Assembly (NCBI GenBank): GCA_963764505.1
Contig: CAVXSP010000001.1
Coordinates: 1,860,001 to 1,924,000 of the forward strand
Length of the DNA: 64,000 nucleotides
Direction: 5' to 3'
DNA from: CAVXSP01 sp963764505
GTDB taxonomy: Bacteria > Acidobacteriota > Vicinamibacteria > Vicinamibacterales > SCN-69-37
Both the position numbers and the translations under genes were made by a program. Shown here in pieces: positions 37,076 to 45,832 of the stretch; positions within the stretch are counted from its first letter, which is position 1, and every line of letters begins with the position of its first letter. The notes beneath the pieces are model-generated. The model was not told where the DNA came from. It did not search any database and saw only the letters and a program-made list of their open reading frames with translations.

Positions 37076-38419
37076 ATGGGAAGAGCAGCGATCCTCGGCG
37101 TGCTGATCGCGGGACTGGCCCTGTCTCTTGCGGCAGCGCGCCTGCCCGCGGTTGGCGCGCCCACGGCGCCAGCGGCCGATCGCGTCGTCGAACTGCACGT
37201 CGACGGCGAGATCGAGCCGATCATGGCGGAGTATGTCGTCGGGGGCATCGGACAGGCGAACGCGGCGGGCGCGGCGCTCATCCTGATCACGATCGACACG
37301 CCTGGCGGGCTGGACACGTCCATGCGCGCGATCATCCAGGCGATCATCACGTCCCGGGTGCCGGTGGCGGTCTATGTGACGCCGTCCGGCGCGCGCGCGG
37401 CGTCCGCCGGCTTCTTCATCCTGCTCTCGGCCGACGTGGCCGCAATGGCGCCAGGGACCCACACGGGCGCGGCGTCGCCGATCGCGGCGATTGGCGGAAT
37501 GCCCGTGCAGATCGACGACACGCTGCGCAAGAAGATCCTCAACGATGCGACGGCCTACCTGCGCAGCTATGCCGAGCGCCGCGGAAGGAACGTACAGCTG
37601 GCCGAGACCGCCGTGGTGGATGGCAAGGCGTTCACGGAGAACGAGGCGTTGAAAGGCAAGCTCATCGATCTCGTCGCCGACTCGAGGGCCGCACTGCTGA
37701 AGCAGCTCGACGGCCGATCGGTCGGCCGCTTCGACGGCAGCACGACGACGCTGGCGCTCGGGCAGCCGGTCGTGACGCCGGTGGAGATGACGGGACGGCA
37801 GCGCTTCCTCGCGCGAATCGTGCAGCCCGACGTGTTCTTCGTGCTGCTGATCGTCGGGCTGCTCGGTCTGTACGCGGAGTTCACGCATCCGGGTCTGTTC
37901 GCGCCCGGCGTGCTGGGGGGGATCGCGCTCGTGCTGGCGCTGTTCGCCATGCATCTCCTGCCGGTGAACGTCGCCGGCCTGACGCTGATCGCGCTGGCCC
38001 TCGGCTTGTTCATTCTGGAGGCGAACTATCCCAGCCACGGGATCCTCGGCGCGGGCGGCACCGTGGCGATGCTGATCGGCGCGCTGATGCTGGTGCACTC
38101 GCCGCTCACGGGGGCGGGCGTCAGCCTCGGCGTCGCGGTCGGCGCGACGCTGCCGTTCGCCGTCATCGTGGTCGCGCTGATGCGGCTGGTGCTCCGCTCG
38201 CGCGCCTGGCCCGTGCAGACAGGTTTGGAGGAGATGGTTCGGCAGATGGGCGAGGTCGTCGAGCCGATCACGGGCGCGGCCGCCGCGCCCCGGGCGGGGC
38301 TGGTGCGCGTGCGCGGCGAGCTCTGGCGCGCCGTGGCGCCGGCCCCGATTCCGGCGGGCGCGCGCGTCCGTGTGACTCGCGCGGACGGTTTGACGCTGCA
38401 CGTCGAACCCGTCGATTGA
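37076..38419 (+). CDS. NfeD-family membrane-bound serine protease (ClpP class)
   Basis: The 447-residue product has a signal peptide, a ClpP-like protease domain (about 35-230: LITIDTPGGLDTSMRAII; GARAASAGFF with the nucleophile Ser; ETAVVDGKAFTENEAL), four to five membrane helices (about 250-370), and a C-terminal OB-fold domain (GLVRVRGELWRAVAP). This is the long form of NfeD. In Archaea and Bacteria it is paired with a stomatin/slipin that it can cleave; here the slipin gene follows after 11 bases, so the operon is the classic pair and probably acts in membrane quality control. Confidence 0.92.
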   Translation: MGRAAILGVLIAGLALSLAAARLPAVGAPTAPAADRVVELHVDGEIEPIMAEYVVGGIGQANAAGAALILITIDTPGGLDTSMRAIIQAIITSRVPVAVYVTPSGARAASAGFFILLSADVAAMAPGTHTGAASPIAAIGGMPVQIDDTLRKKILNDATAYLRSYAERRGRNVQLAETAVVDGKAFTENEALKGKLIDLVADSRAALLKQLDGRSVGRFDGSTTTLALGQPVVTPVEMTGRQRFLARIVQPDVFFVLLIVGLLGLYAEFTHPGLFAPGVLGGIALVLALFAMHLLPVNVAGLTLIALALGLFILEANYPSHGILGAGGTVAMLIGALMLVHSPLTGAGVSLGVAVGATLPFAVIVVALMRLVLRSRAWPVQTGLEEMVRQMGEVVEPITGAAAAPRAGLVRVRGELWRAVAPAPIPAGARVRVTRADGLTLHVEPVD

Positions 38420-38430
38420 GAGGAGACCCC

Positions 38431-39201
38431 ATGGATGCGTCAGGCTTCAGCTTGGGATGGATCATCGCGTTCGCCCTGTTCCTGATCTGGTTCTGGAACT
38501 CGCTCTACATCATCAAGGAGTGGGAGCGCGGCGCGGTGCTGCGCCTCGGGCGCATGCAGCCGGTCGCCAAGGGCGCCGGGATGCGGCTCGTGTTCTGGCC
38601 CATCGAGACGCTCTACCGGATTCCGCTCCGGGTCGTGACGCTCGACGTGCCTCCGCAGGACATCATCACGCGCGACAACGTGTCCGCAAAGGTCAACGCC
38701 GTCTGCTACTTTCGCGTGGTCGACGTGAACCGGGCCCTGCGCGAGGTCGAGAACTATCTCTACGCGACCTCGCAGCTGGCCCAGACGACGCTGCGGAGCG
38801 TGGTCGGGCAGTTCGAGCTCGACGAAGTCCTCTCGGATCGGGAGCGGGTGAATGCAAAGCTGCAGCAGATTCTCGACCAGGACACCGACACGTGGGGGAT
38901 CAAGGTGACCAAGGTCGAAGTGAAGCAGGTCGACATCCCCGACACGATGCAGCGCGCGATCGCCCGGCAGGCGGAAGCCGAACGGGAGCGGCGCGCGAAG
39001 GTGATCCACGCCGACGGCGAGTTCCAGGCGGCACAGAAGCTCGCCGACGCCGCGAAGGTCCTGCAGACGCAGCCGGCTGCGATCCAGCTCCGCTATCTGC
39101 AGACGTTGACCGAGATCGGCGTGGAGAAGAACACGACCGTCGTGTTCCCGCTGCCGATGGACATCATCAACCCCTGGCTGGCGACGCACAAGGGCGAGTA
39201 G
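38431..39201 (+). CDS. Slipin (stomatin/SPFH family)
   Basis: AGGAG lies seven bases upstream of ATG 38431. The 256-residue product has one N-terminal membrane helix (WIIAFALFLIWFWNSLYII) and an SPFH domain (ERGAVLRLGRM, RVVTLDVPPQDIITRDNV, VKVNAVCYFRV-like strand, LRSVVGQFELDEVL, IKVTKVEVKQVDIPDTMQRA) followed by a coiled coil (QAEAERERRAKVIHADGE) and a short C-terminal segment. Slipins form membrane-bound oligomers; the upstream NfeD is the usual partner. Confidence 0.93.
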   Translation: MDASGFSLGWIIAFALFLIWFWNSLYIIKEWERGAVLRLGRMQPVAKGAGMRLVFWPIETLYRIPLRVVTLDVPPQDIITRDNVSAKVNAVCYFRVVDVNRALREVENYLYATSQLAQTTLRSVVGQFELDEVLSDRERVNAKLQQILDQDTDTWGIKVTKVEVKQVDIPDTMQRAIARQAEAERERRAKVIHADGEFQAAQKLADAAKVLQTQPAAIQLRYLQTLTEIGVEKNTTVVFPLPMDIINPWLATHKGE

Positions 39202-39234
39202 CCACCGGCGGGGTCCCCTCCGGGCGCGCCGCGC

Positions 39235-39750
39235 CTACGGCTTGAGCTTCAGCGCCGCGCGGTCGAACGTCGTCACCTGCGCCTGCATCAGCCCGTCCTT
39301 CGTGATGTAGGCATCGGCTCCCCGGTACGGCTCGGCCAGGAAATCCGCGGTGCCCACCCAGGCGACGTTGATCGTGTCGCCCACGACGAGGACGTGCTCC
39401 GTGGTGAACTTCAGGCCGCAGAGCCCGCCTTCCTGAACCGGCTTCACGAATCCGCGGAACAGCTCCGCGACGTCCTTCCGGCCCCTGATGACCTGGCCGC
39501 CCGGCAGGAAGAACTCGACATCCTCCGGATACTGCGCCATCAGGCGCATCCAGTCGCAATGGTTGATGGCGTCCAGATGCTCGTCGACGACCGCTTGGGG
39601 CGTCGGGAGGCGTTTGATCGGCGGTAGCTGGGTCATGCGGGCCTCGGCTGCGGGTGCGGACGACGTCGTGGGCCGCGCGCCGCTCGACGCCTGCCCCGGA
39701 TGGGGTGCGAACAGCAGGGCGAACGCGAGGGCGAAGAGGCGGCGACTCAT
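39235..39750 (-). CDS. Secreted SnoaL/DUF4440-like nuclear transport factor 2 fold protein
   Basis: GGAGGA precedes ATG 39750. The 171-residue product has a signal peptide (LFALAFALLFAPHPGQAS) and an NTF2-like cone fold of the SgcJ/DUF4440 group: VDEHLDAINHCDWMRLMAQY, EFFLPGGQVIRGRKDVAELF, EHVLVVGDTINVAWVG and DGLMQAQVTTFDRAAL. Family members are hydrolases, isomerases or binding proteins, and function cannot be assigned. It converges on the slipin gene with 33 bases between the stops. Confidence 0.78.
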   Translation of the reverse strand: MSRRLFALAFALLFAPHPGQASSGARPTTSSAPAAEARMTQLPPIKRLPTPQAVVDEHLDAINHCDWMRLMAQYPEDVEFFLPGGQVIRGRKDVAELFRGFVKPVQEGGLCGLKFTTEHVLVVGDTINVAWVGTADFLAEPYRGADAYITKDGLMQAQVTTFDRAALKLKP

Positions 39751-40132
39751 CGATGTCCTCCGTCTGAGTGACGGCCCAGCATAGCGAAAAACCGGGCCTG
39801 AGGGATTTCGGCTCGCCATTTCCAGCGTGAACCCCAGAGAAATCCCGACTCCTCCGGATGGTCGCTCGCGCCGGAACCGCCTATGGTAGACGGTATTCGG
39901 CAGGCCCACGACACGTTCCTTCTTCTCCTTCTCCGACGTGTTGTGTCCCAATCCCGCCGAGGAGAGCGGGTGGTCGATGGATCATCCGCTCTCGATTCTC
40001 GAATCCGGGGGGCTTCGCCCCCGCGGACCCCCCGACACGCTCGCTCGCGGGAGATCCGGCGCCCCGCTCCGCTCGCGTGGGCTCGCGGACGCGCATCTCG
40101 CCCGATGCGACGCGTCACGTCGCTGATTGCAG
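39751..40132. other. 382-base intergenic region with inverted repeats, no gene recognised
   Basis: No open frame here has convincing coding character. It contains an 8-base inverted repeat (GAGAGCGG 39962-39969 and CCGCTCTC 39986-39993) and the dispersed element at 40003-40051. It lies between the start of the NTF2-like gene and the stop of the response regulator, so promoter signals for the former and termination of the latter must be here. Confidence 0.6.
40003..40051 (+). repeat. Dispersed hairpin repeat, copy 1 (inverted copy at 45336-45377)
   Basis: Begins ATCCGGGGGG, forms the hairpin GGGGGC-TTC-GCCCCC (40008-40022) and continues CCCCCGACACGCTCGCTCGC. The same order (ATCCGGGG, a small hairpin, CCCCCGACACGCTC, CTCGCGGG) occurs on the opposite strand at 45336-45377. 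Sequence resembles nothing in the coding genes. Confidence 0.7.
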
Positions 40133-40783
40133 CTAGGAGATGACGCCGCGCCGCACGGCGTAGAGGACGAGCTCCGCGGTGTTGTGGACGTCGAGCTTCT
40201 GCAGGATGTGGGCGCGATGCGTTTCCACCGTCGTCGGGCTGAGCGAGAGGAGCTCGGCGATCTCCTTGTTGCTGTGGCCCTCGGCGATGAGCTGGAAGAT
40301 CTCGCGCTCCCGCTCGGACAGCGAATCGTACCGGTCCTCGACGCCCCTGGCCGCCAGGTGGCGGACGTAGTCGTCGAGCATCACCTTGGCGACCGCCGGG
40401 CTGAAGAAGGACTTGCCGACCGCGATGGCCGAGACGCCGAGGATGAGATCCGCGTCGGCCGAGTCCTTCAGGAGATAGCCTGTCGCGCCGGCCTGCAGGG
40501 CGCGCGTGACGTAGGCCTCGTTCAGATGCATGCTGAGAATCAGCACCCGCGTCTTTTCGCTCTGCCGCACGATCTGACGCGTGGCCTCGATGCCATTCAG
40601 GAGCGGCATGCCGATATCGAGGATCGCGACGTCGGGCTGGAGCGCGAGCACCTGCTTCACGGTGTCTCGTCCTTCACTCGCCTCGCCGACGATTTCCCAG
40701 TCGGCCCGCTCCTCCAGGATCTTGCGCAGGCCCTGACGGACCAGGCGGTGATCGTCACCCAGAAAGATTCGCAGGTTCGCCAT
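40133..40783 (-). CDS. NarL/LuxR-family response regulator
   Basis: The 216-residue product starts at ATG 40783. Its receiver domain (LGDDHRLVRQGL with the acidic pair, phosphoacceptor Asp in VAILDIGMP, GYLLKDSADAD with the Lys) is followed by a LuxR helix-turn-helix (LSEREREIFQLIAEGHSNKEIAELL split as LSEREREIFQLIAEG and NKEIAELL, then TTVETHRAHILQKL). It overlaps the upstream kinase gene by 29 bases, so the two are translationally coupled and form one two-component system. Targets are unknown. Confidence 0.94.
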   Translation of the reverse strand: MANLRIFLGDDHRLVRQGLRKILEERADWEIVGEASEGRDTVKQVLALQPDVAILDIGMPLLNGIEATRQIVRQSEKTRVLILSMHLNEAYVTRALQAGATGYLLKDSADADLILGVSAIAVGKSFFSPAVAKVMLDDYVRHLAARGVEDRYDSLSEREREIFQLIAEGHSNKEIAELLSLSPTTVETHRAHILQKLDVHNTAELVLYAVRRGVIS

Positions 40784-42212
40784 CGAATAATGCACCCCCG
40801 TCTGCGCTCTGCGTCTCGCGGATGGGCTCGGAGCGGGCATGCGGCCGTGCCGGCAGCTCGAGCGTCAGCCGTGTGCCCTGGCCCGGGGCCGTTTCGATCC
40901 GGAACGTGCCACCGAGCTGCTGGACGCGCTCGCGCATGCCGATCAGTCCGAGGCCGGGCGCGTGCTCCAGCCGTTCGACCGCCCCGACATCGAACCCCGA
41001 CCCGTCGTCCTCGATCGTGACCACCACGGTCGTGGTCAGCCCCTGCAGGTAGACCCGGCAGATGCTGGCGTGCGCGTGCTTGGAGACGTTCGTCAACGCC
41101 TCCTGGACGATCCGGTACAGCGCCACCTCCAGCTCGGGCGCGAGGCGCTGCGACATCTGTTCGTGCAGCAGCTCGGTCTTGATGCCGTGGCGCTTCGTGA
41201 AGCCTTCCAGGTGGTTCGCCAGCGCCGCCGTCAGCCCGAGATCGTCGAGGATCGCCGGGTGCAGCAGATGGGACAGGTCGCGAATCGTCTTGAGCGAGTC
41301 CTCGGCCATCACGCGCGCGTCCTCGAGGCGCGCCGTCGCGATTGCCGGCAATCCCGGCGTCCGCTGGACGAGACCCAGTTCGACGCGAATGGCCGTGAGC
41401 GCCTGACCGACCTCGTCGTGCAGCTCGCGCGAGATGGCCCGCCGCTCGTCCTCCTGGACGGTCGCCAGCCGTGCCGACAGTCGGTGGAGATCGTCGGTGA
41501 TGCGGAGGTCCCGCGCCCGCTGCCGGCGCAGCTGCTGTTCCAGCCGGCTGCCGTAGAAGGTCGCCAGCAGTCCGACGAGCAGGCTCGCCCCGAGCGCCAG
41601 ACCCAGCCGCTCCCAGGCGTGGCGCTGCGCGTCGCGGTTCAGCGCCCCCGTGAGATCGCGCTGACGCACGAAGGAGGCGCGGTTGAGCGTCTGTACCTGT
41701 TCGGAAATCCCCATCGCGACGTCGCGCTTCGGCACGACGCGGCTCCGCAGGAGCGTCAGACCCGTCCGCGACCACTGGGTCGGATCGGTGTCGAAGACCG
41801 CGAGCATCGCCTCGTGGAAGCTGTCGATCTCGCGACGCAGATTGGCCACACGCGCGCGCTCGTTCGGCGTGTCGAGCACGGGCACGTACTGGTCCAGCGC
41901 TCGAGCAGCCCGCGCGTACGCCTGCTCGAATTGCCGCCGGTATTCAGGGGTCTTCGAGACATCCGGATCGAGCAGCGCGTCGCGCACGAAGATCGATCCG
42001 AACAGCACTTGCGTCCGGGTGTTCGAGAGCAGGTCCTGCGCGCGCAGGTACCGGCCGTTGAGATCCGCCGTCTGGGTCTCGAGGTCCGCCATCCGCTGCG
42101 TCATCCTGTACCCGGCGAGGAGCCACAGCATGAGCGTCATCCCGAAGCCCAGCACCAGCGCCGCCCTGAGCGTCAACCCTCCCACTCTCGAGGCGGGCTC
42201 CGCCTGGGTCAT
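40755..42212 (-). CDS. NarX-type sensor histidine kinase
   Basis: The 485-residue product (ATG 42212; an ATG at 42242 is possible) has two membrane helices (LRAALVLGFGMTLMLWLL and LGLALGASLLVGLLATF) around an all-helical periplasmic sensor of about 170 residues resembling CHASE3/four-helix modules. The cytoplasmic part has a HisKA_3 box (ERRAISRELHDEVGQ with the phosphorylated His) and an ATPase domain (ALTNVSKHAHA, DDGSGFD, GLGLIGMRERV). The signal is unknown. The kinase precedes its response regulator. Confidence 0.93.
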   Translation of the reverse strand: MTQAEPASRVGGLTLRAALVLGFGMTLMLWLLAGYRMTQRMADLETQTADLNGRYLRAQDLLSNTRTQVLFGSIFVRDALLDPDVSKTPEYRRQFEQAYARAARALDQYVPVLDTPNERARVANLRREIDSFHEAMLAVFDTDPTQWSRTGLTLLRSRVVPKRDVAMGISEQVQTLNRASFVRQRDLTGALNRDAQRHAWERLGLALGASLLVGLLATFYGSRLEQQLRRQRARDLRITDDLHRLSARLATVQEDERRAISRELHDEVGQALTAIRVELGLVQRTPGLPAIATARLEDARVMAEDSLKTIRDLSHLLHPAILDDLGLTAALANHLEGFTKRHGIKTELLHEQMSQRLAPELEVALYRIVQEALTNVSKHAHASICRVYLQGLTTTVVVTIEDDGSGFDVGAVERLEHAPGLGLIGMRERVQQLGGTFRIETAPGQGTRLTLELPARPHARSEPIRETQSADGGALFDGEPANLSG

Positions 42213-42469
42213 CCGATCGCCGAAGCGGGGAGTCCACCGCACACGGGCACCCTTCTCCTACATGGCGCGGACGAGCTGACGGCAGCCCGACGCGCGCGAG
42301 CGTCTCTCTGGCGATTCAACGGCACGAGGCAGAGCGGTGAACCCATTCTCTCACGCGGGAGCCCAGCCGCATACTCCCTATCGCGCAGAGACCCATCCGG
42401 GTCAAGGCTTTGAGCGGAACGCCATGCCGGAGCACAGTTATAGCAGAACTCGCCGCCGGCCTCGGCCGA

Positions 42470-42475
42470 TATAAT
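42470..42475 (+). promoter_or_regulatory. Consensus -10 element TATAAT
   Basis: A perfect TATAAT lies 11 bases before the TTG start of the amino acid permease in otherwise GC-rich DNA. No TTGACA is found at the usual spacing. Confidence 0.45.
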
Positions 42476-42486
42476 CCTCCGACGTC

Positions 42487-43797
42487 TTGGCCGAGCTCCC
42501 ACGCAAACTGGGCCTCTTCGATGGCGCCGCCCTCCTCGTCGGGTCGGTCATCGGATCGGGCATCTTCGTCGTCCCCCGGCTCATCGCGCAGCGTGTCCCG
42601 GAGCCGGGCCTCGTCATCGCCATCTGGGTGTTCTCAGGGCTGCTCGTCCTGTGCGGCGCCCTGACGCTGGCCGAACTGGGCGCCATGTTCCCTGAATCGG
42701 GAGGCCTCTACGTCTACATGCGCGAGGCGTACGGGCCGTTCTGGGCCTTTCTCTACGGCTGGACGATCATGCTGGTCGTCATCCCGGGCGCCCTCGCGGC
42801 CTTGACCACGGCGTTCCTGCTCTACCTGGGGCAGTTCCTGACGATGTCGTTCCTGGCCGAGAAGGCGATCGGCATCGCCGTGCTCCTCGGTCTGGCGCTC
42901 GTGAACGCGCGCGGCGCCAAGCTCGGGGCCGGGGTGCAGAACCTGTTCACGATCCTGAAGGTCGGCGGCCTGGCCGCGCTCGTCGCGCTGGCCGTGGCGA
43001 CGCGCCATGGCACCACGGCGAATTTCCTGCCGCTCGCTCCAGCGCATTTCTCCGGCGGTGTGCTCGCCGCTGCGGGCGTCGCGATGATCTCGACCCTCTT
43101 TGCCTTCGACGGCTGGCACTTCGTCGGCTTCGTGGCCGGCGAACTGCGCGACCCGGCACGCACCGTCGTCCGCAGCATTCTCGTCGGCGTCGCCGTCGTC
43201 ATCGCCGCCTACGTGGCGGCGAACCTGGCATACCTGTTCGTGCTCGGGCCGGCGCGCATCGCCGCCTCGGACCGCGTGGCGACCGATGCCATGGCGGCGA
43301 TGATCGGGCCCGTCGGCGCGACGCTGATGACGGTGGCGATCCTGTGCTCGATCTTCGGCGCGATTTCGGCGAACGTGCTCGCCGGTCCTCGCGTGTTCTT
43401 CGCCATGGCGCGAGACGGCCGCCTGCTGCCGAGGCTCGCCGTCATTCACCCGAAATACGAGACCCCGGCGGCCGCCATCTGGGCGCTGGCGGGCTGGGCG
43501 GGGCTGCTGACGCTGACGGGCGGCTTCGAGCATCTGATCACGATGTCGCAGTTCGCCAACTGGATTTTCTTCACGATGGTCGTCCTCGCGGTCATGGTGC
43601 TGCGCCGGACGCGGCCCGGCCTGGAGCGGCCGTACCGCGTGACCGGCTATCCATGGACCGTGATCCTCTTCGTGATCGTCTCGTCCGTATTCGTCGTCAA
43701 CACCCTGATCGAGGCGCCGTCCAGCTCGCTTCTCGGCCTCGGTCTGCTCCTGCTGGGCGTGCCGTTCTACTTCCGGGGCGGGCGTTCCGCCGCCTGA
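42487..43797 (+). CDS. APC-family amino acid permease
   Basis: The 436-residue product has about 12 membrane helices and the APC signature GSVIGSGIFVVP in helix 1, followed by ESGGLYVYMREAYGPFWAFLYGW (seen as ESGGLYVYMREAYG and WAFLYGW) and FAFDGWHFVGFVAGELRDP in helix 6. These are features of amino acid antiporters and permeases of the APA/LAT groups. I take the TTG at 42487 because the conserved N-terminus begins right after it and the first ATG would remove helix 1. Substrate not determinable. Confidence 0.9.
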   Translation: MAELPRKLGLFDGAALLVGSVIGSGIFVVPRLIAQRVPEPGLVIAIWVFSGLLVLCGALTLAELGAMFPESGGLYVYMREAYGPFWAFLYGWTIMLVVIPGALAALTTAFLLYLGQFLTMSFLAEKAIGIAVLLGLALVNARGAKLGAGVQNLFTILKVGGLAALVALAVATRHGTTANFLPLAPAHFSGGVLAAAGVAMISTLFAFDGWHFVGFVAGELRDPARTVVRSILVGVAVVIAAYVAANLAYLFVLGPARIAASDRVATDAMAAMIGPVGATLMTVAILCSIFGAISANVLAGPRVFFAMARDGRLLPRLAVIHPKYETPAAAIWALAGWAGLLTLTGGFEHLITMSQFANWIFFTMVVLAVMVLRRTRPGLERPYRVTGYPWTVILFVIVSSVFVVNTLIEAPSSSLLGLGLLLLGVPFYFRGGRSAA

Positions 43798-43810
43798 GCG
43801 CGGGCTGCCG

Positions 43811-44032
43811 GTGAGGCCGACCGATCTCCGCCAGCGTCTCTGGAGGGTCCGCCGCCGCCACCACCACATCGACGCCAGCCTGCGGCGGTCGGCGTCGGCC
43901 TGGCTGCTCACGTTCTCCTACGATGACGGGGAGCTGGTCACGTGGCCGTTCGAGCGCCGGCAGGCGGCGGCGGCGGAGGCCGCTCGCCGGCGCGATGAGC
44001 TGCTGCGCGCCGGCTGGACCGTGCACTGGTAG
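43811..44032 (+). CDS. Small conserved-looking hypothetical protein
   Basis: A 73-residue frame starting at GTG 43811, 13 bases after the permease stop. It encodes a basic N-terminus (LRQRLWRVRRRHHHIDASL) and an alternating beta segment plus helix (LLTFSYDDGELVTWPFERR, RRRDELLRAGWTVHW). The pattern of a short strand, a WP turn, and a helix ending GWTVHW looks like a real small domain rather than chance sequence, but no function is known. It converges on the antiporter gene with one base between the stops. Confidence 0.55.
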   Translation: MRPTDLRQRLWRVRRRHHHIDASLRRSASAWLLTFSYDDGELVTWPFERRQAAAAEAARRRDELLRAGWTVHW

Positions 44033-44033
44033 C

Positions 44034-45299
44034 TCACCGGGTGCGGAAGCCGTACCGGGCGAGCAGCCGCTTCATCGTCAGGCCCTGGACGACGATCGAG
44101 AACACGACGATCGCGTAGGTGGAGACGAGCAGCAGGCCCTTCGCCGGGAACGACGGCAGCGACAGGACCATGGCGACGGGGAGCCCGCCGCGCAGACCGC
44201 CCCAGGTCAACACCGGAATCAGGCCACGGGCCGAGGGACGCGGCAGGCGCAGCGCAAAGATGGGAAAGGCGACCGAGGCGAGGCGCGCGGCGAGCACGAC
44301 CGGAATCAGCAGGATCCCGGCGCTCACCCCGTTGAGGCCTGCCGGGACGGACAGCACCTCGAGTCCCAGGAGCAGGAAGAGCACGGCATTCAGGATCTCG
44401 TCCATCATGTTCCAGAAGGCCCCGATGTAGGCCTGCGTCTGGGCGCTCATCGCCTTCCGCCGGCCCGGATTGCCGATGAGCAGGCCCGAGACGACCATCG
44501 CGATTGGCCCGGAGACGCCGAGCCGGAACGAGAGCGAGTAGGTGAACATGACGAGGGCCACGGTGATGAGCAGCTCCAGGGTGTGCTCGTTGAGCGTCTT
44601 GAGGGCGCGGTAGGCGGTGTAGCCGAACCCGAGCCCGAGCGCCGCGCCTCCTCCGACCTCCCGAAGGAAGAAGAGCGCGAGGTCGCCCGGCTGCATCGAC
44701 AGGTGTTCGCCCGCGGCGCCCGACAATCCCGCAATCGAGCCGAGCGCCACGAACAGCACGACCCCGATGCCGTCGTTGAACAGCGATTCACCGGCGATCT
44801 GGACCTCGAGGTCCTTCGGTGCGCGCACCTGCTTCAACAGGGCGAGCACGGCGATCGGGTCCGTCGGCGAGATCAGCGCGCCGAACATGAAGCAGACGGT
44901 CAGCGGCAACGGCAGTCCCACGAGTCCGAACACCGCATGGCTGAGCCAACCCGTCAGGGCGGTCGAGATGATCACGCCGAAGGTCGACAGGAGCCCGATC
45001 GACCATTTGTGCGCCAGCAGGACGGTCAGATCCACGTGGAGCGCGCCGGCGAAGAGCAGGAACGAGAGCATTCCGTGCATCAACGCCTCGTTGAAGTCGA
45101 TCTGCGAGAGAAAGCGGTCGAGCGCCTCGCGCAGCGAGAGTCCCGGCACCACCGTGTCGAACGCCAGGACGCCAACCGAGCTCACCAGCGCCACGAGCAG
45201 GGTCCCCGTGGTGGCCGGGAGGCGCAGCACGCGATGATTGACGTATCCGCAGACAGCCGCGACGGCGATCAGGATCGCGGCGACGTCGAACGCGTTCAT
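44034..45299 (-). CDS. Na+/H+ antiporter (CPA1/NhaP type)
   Basis: The 421-residue product starts at ATG 45299 and has about 12 membrane helices. Cation/proton antiporter motifs are present: FMFGALISPTDPIAVLALL, QIAGESLFNDGIGVVLFVAL with the ND pair of the ion site, and LTWGGLRGGLPVAMVLSLP near the end. It exchanges protons for sodium (or potassium) across the inner membrane for pH and salt balance. An inverted dispersed repeat (45336-45377) lies in its upstream region. Confidence 0.93.
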   Translation of the reverse strand: MNAFDVAAILIAVAAVCGYVNHRVLRLPATTGTLLVALVSSVGVLAFDTVVPGLSLREALDRFLSQIDFNEALMHGMLSFLLFAGALHVDLTVLLAHKWSIGLLSTFGVIISTALTGWLSHAVFGLVGLPLPLTVCFMFGALISPTDPIAVLALLKQVRAPKDLEVQIAGESLFNDGIGVVLFVALGSIAGLSGAAGEHLSMQPGDLALFFLREVGGGAALGLGFGYTAYRALKTLNEHTLELLITVALVMFTYSLSFRLGVSGPIAMVVSGLLIGNPGRRKAMSAQTQAYIGAFWNMMDEILNAVLFLLLGLEVLSVPAGLNGVSAGILLIPVVLAARLASVAFPIFALRLPRPSARGLIPVLTWGGLRGGLPVAMVLSLPSFPAKGLLLVSTYAIVVFSIVVQGLTMKRLLARYGFRTR

Positions 45300-45335
45300 G
45301 AAGAAGAGGATTATCCTCCGTCGCGCGGGCGGGGC

Positions 45336-45377
45336 CCCGCGAGTGAGCGTGTCGGGGGCCCGGGCAAAGCCCCGGAT
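45336..45377 (-). repeat. Dispersed hairpin repeat, copy 2 (inverted copy of 40003-40051)
   Basis: On the minus strand it reads ATCCGGGGCTTTGCCC, then CCCCCGACACGCTCACTCGC, matching the copy at 40003 apart from small gaps. The small hairpin GGGC-AAA-GCCC is at 45363-45372. It sits between the divergent antiporter and winged-helix genes, 37 bases from the antiporter start. Confidence 0.7.
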
Positions 45378-45427
45378 CAATCACTATATGATCGAGCTGT
45401 CATGCGGCCGGATGGGTTCTCTGCGCC

Positions 45428-45832
45428 ATGACGAGTCACGAAATCGCCGTCGACCTGCATCAGCTCCTGCAGGATCACGTCGAGACGTACGAACAGCTCG
45501 AAGTGCTGCTGCTGTTCGCGGGCCGTTCCGGGGAGGCGTGGACGACGGCCGAGGTCGCGGACGCGGCGAAGCTGCAGACGCCGACGGCATCCGAGGCGCT
45601 GGAGGATCTGAGCCGGAGCGGCGTGCTGGAGCGCACGGAAACCGGTGGTGTGGCACGCTTCGTCGTGTGCGCGGCGCGGGCGCGCGCCGTGGATCGGCTC
45701 GGTGAGGCGTACCAGCGCGACCGGCTCGGAGTCATGAATCTGATGACGGCAAATGCGCTCGATCGCGTGCGCACCTCGGCGCTGCGCGCGTTCGCGAAGG
45801 CGTTTCTCCTCGGGAGGGAGCGCGATGGCTAA
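45428..45832 (+). CDS. Winged-helix (MarR/ArsR-like) regulator
   Basis: The 134-residue product has a winged helix-turn-helix: YEQLEVLLLFAGRSGEAWTT, then VADAAKLQTPTASEALEDL as the recognition region and SGVLERTETGGVARFVV as the wing. It overlaps the first of two DUF5985 genes by eight bases. This gene order (small regulator followed by two DUF5985 genes) suggests that it controls the pair or acts with it. TATATGAT at about 45384 is a possible -10. Confidence 0.8.
   Translation: MTSHEIAVDLHQLLQDHVETYEQLEVLLLFAGRSGEAWTTAEVADAAKLQTPTASEALEDLSRSGVLERTETGGVARFVVCAARARAVDRLGEAYQRDRLGVMNLMTANALDRVRTSALRAFAKAFLLGRERDG

Noticed and set aside
37076..39201. NfeD next to slipin as a new protease system
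   Set aside because: This pair is widespread and described; motifs and spacing are standard.
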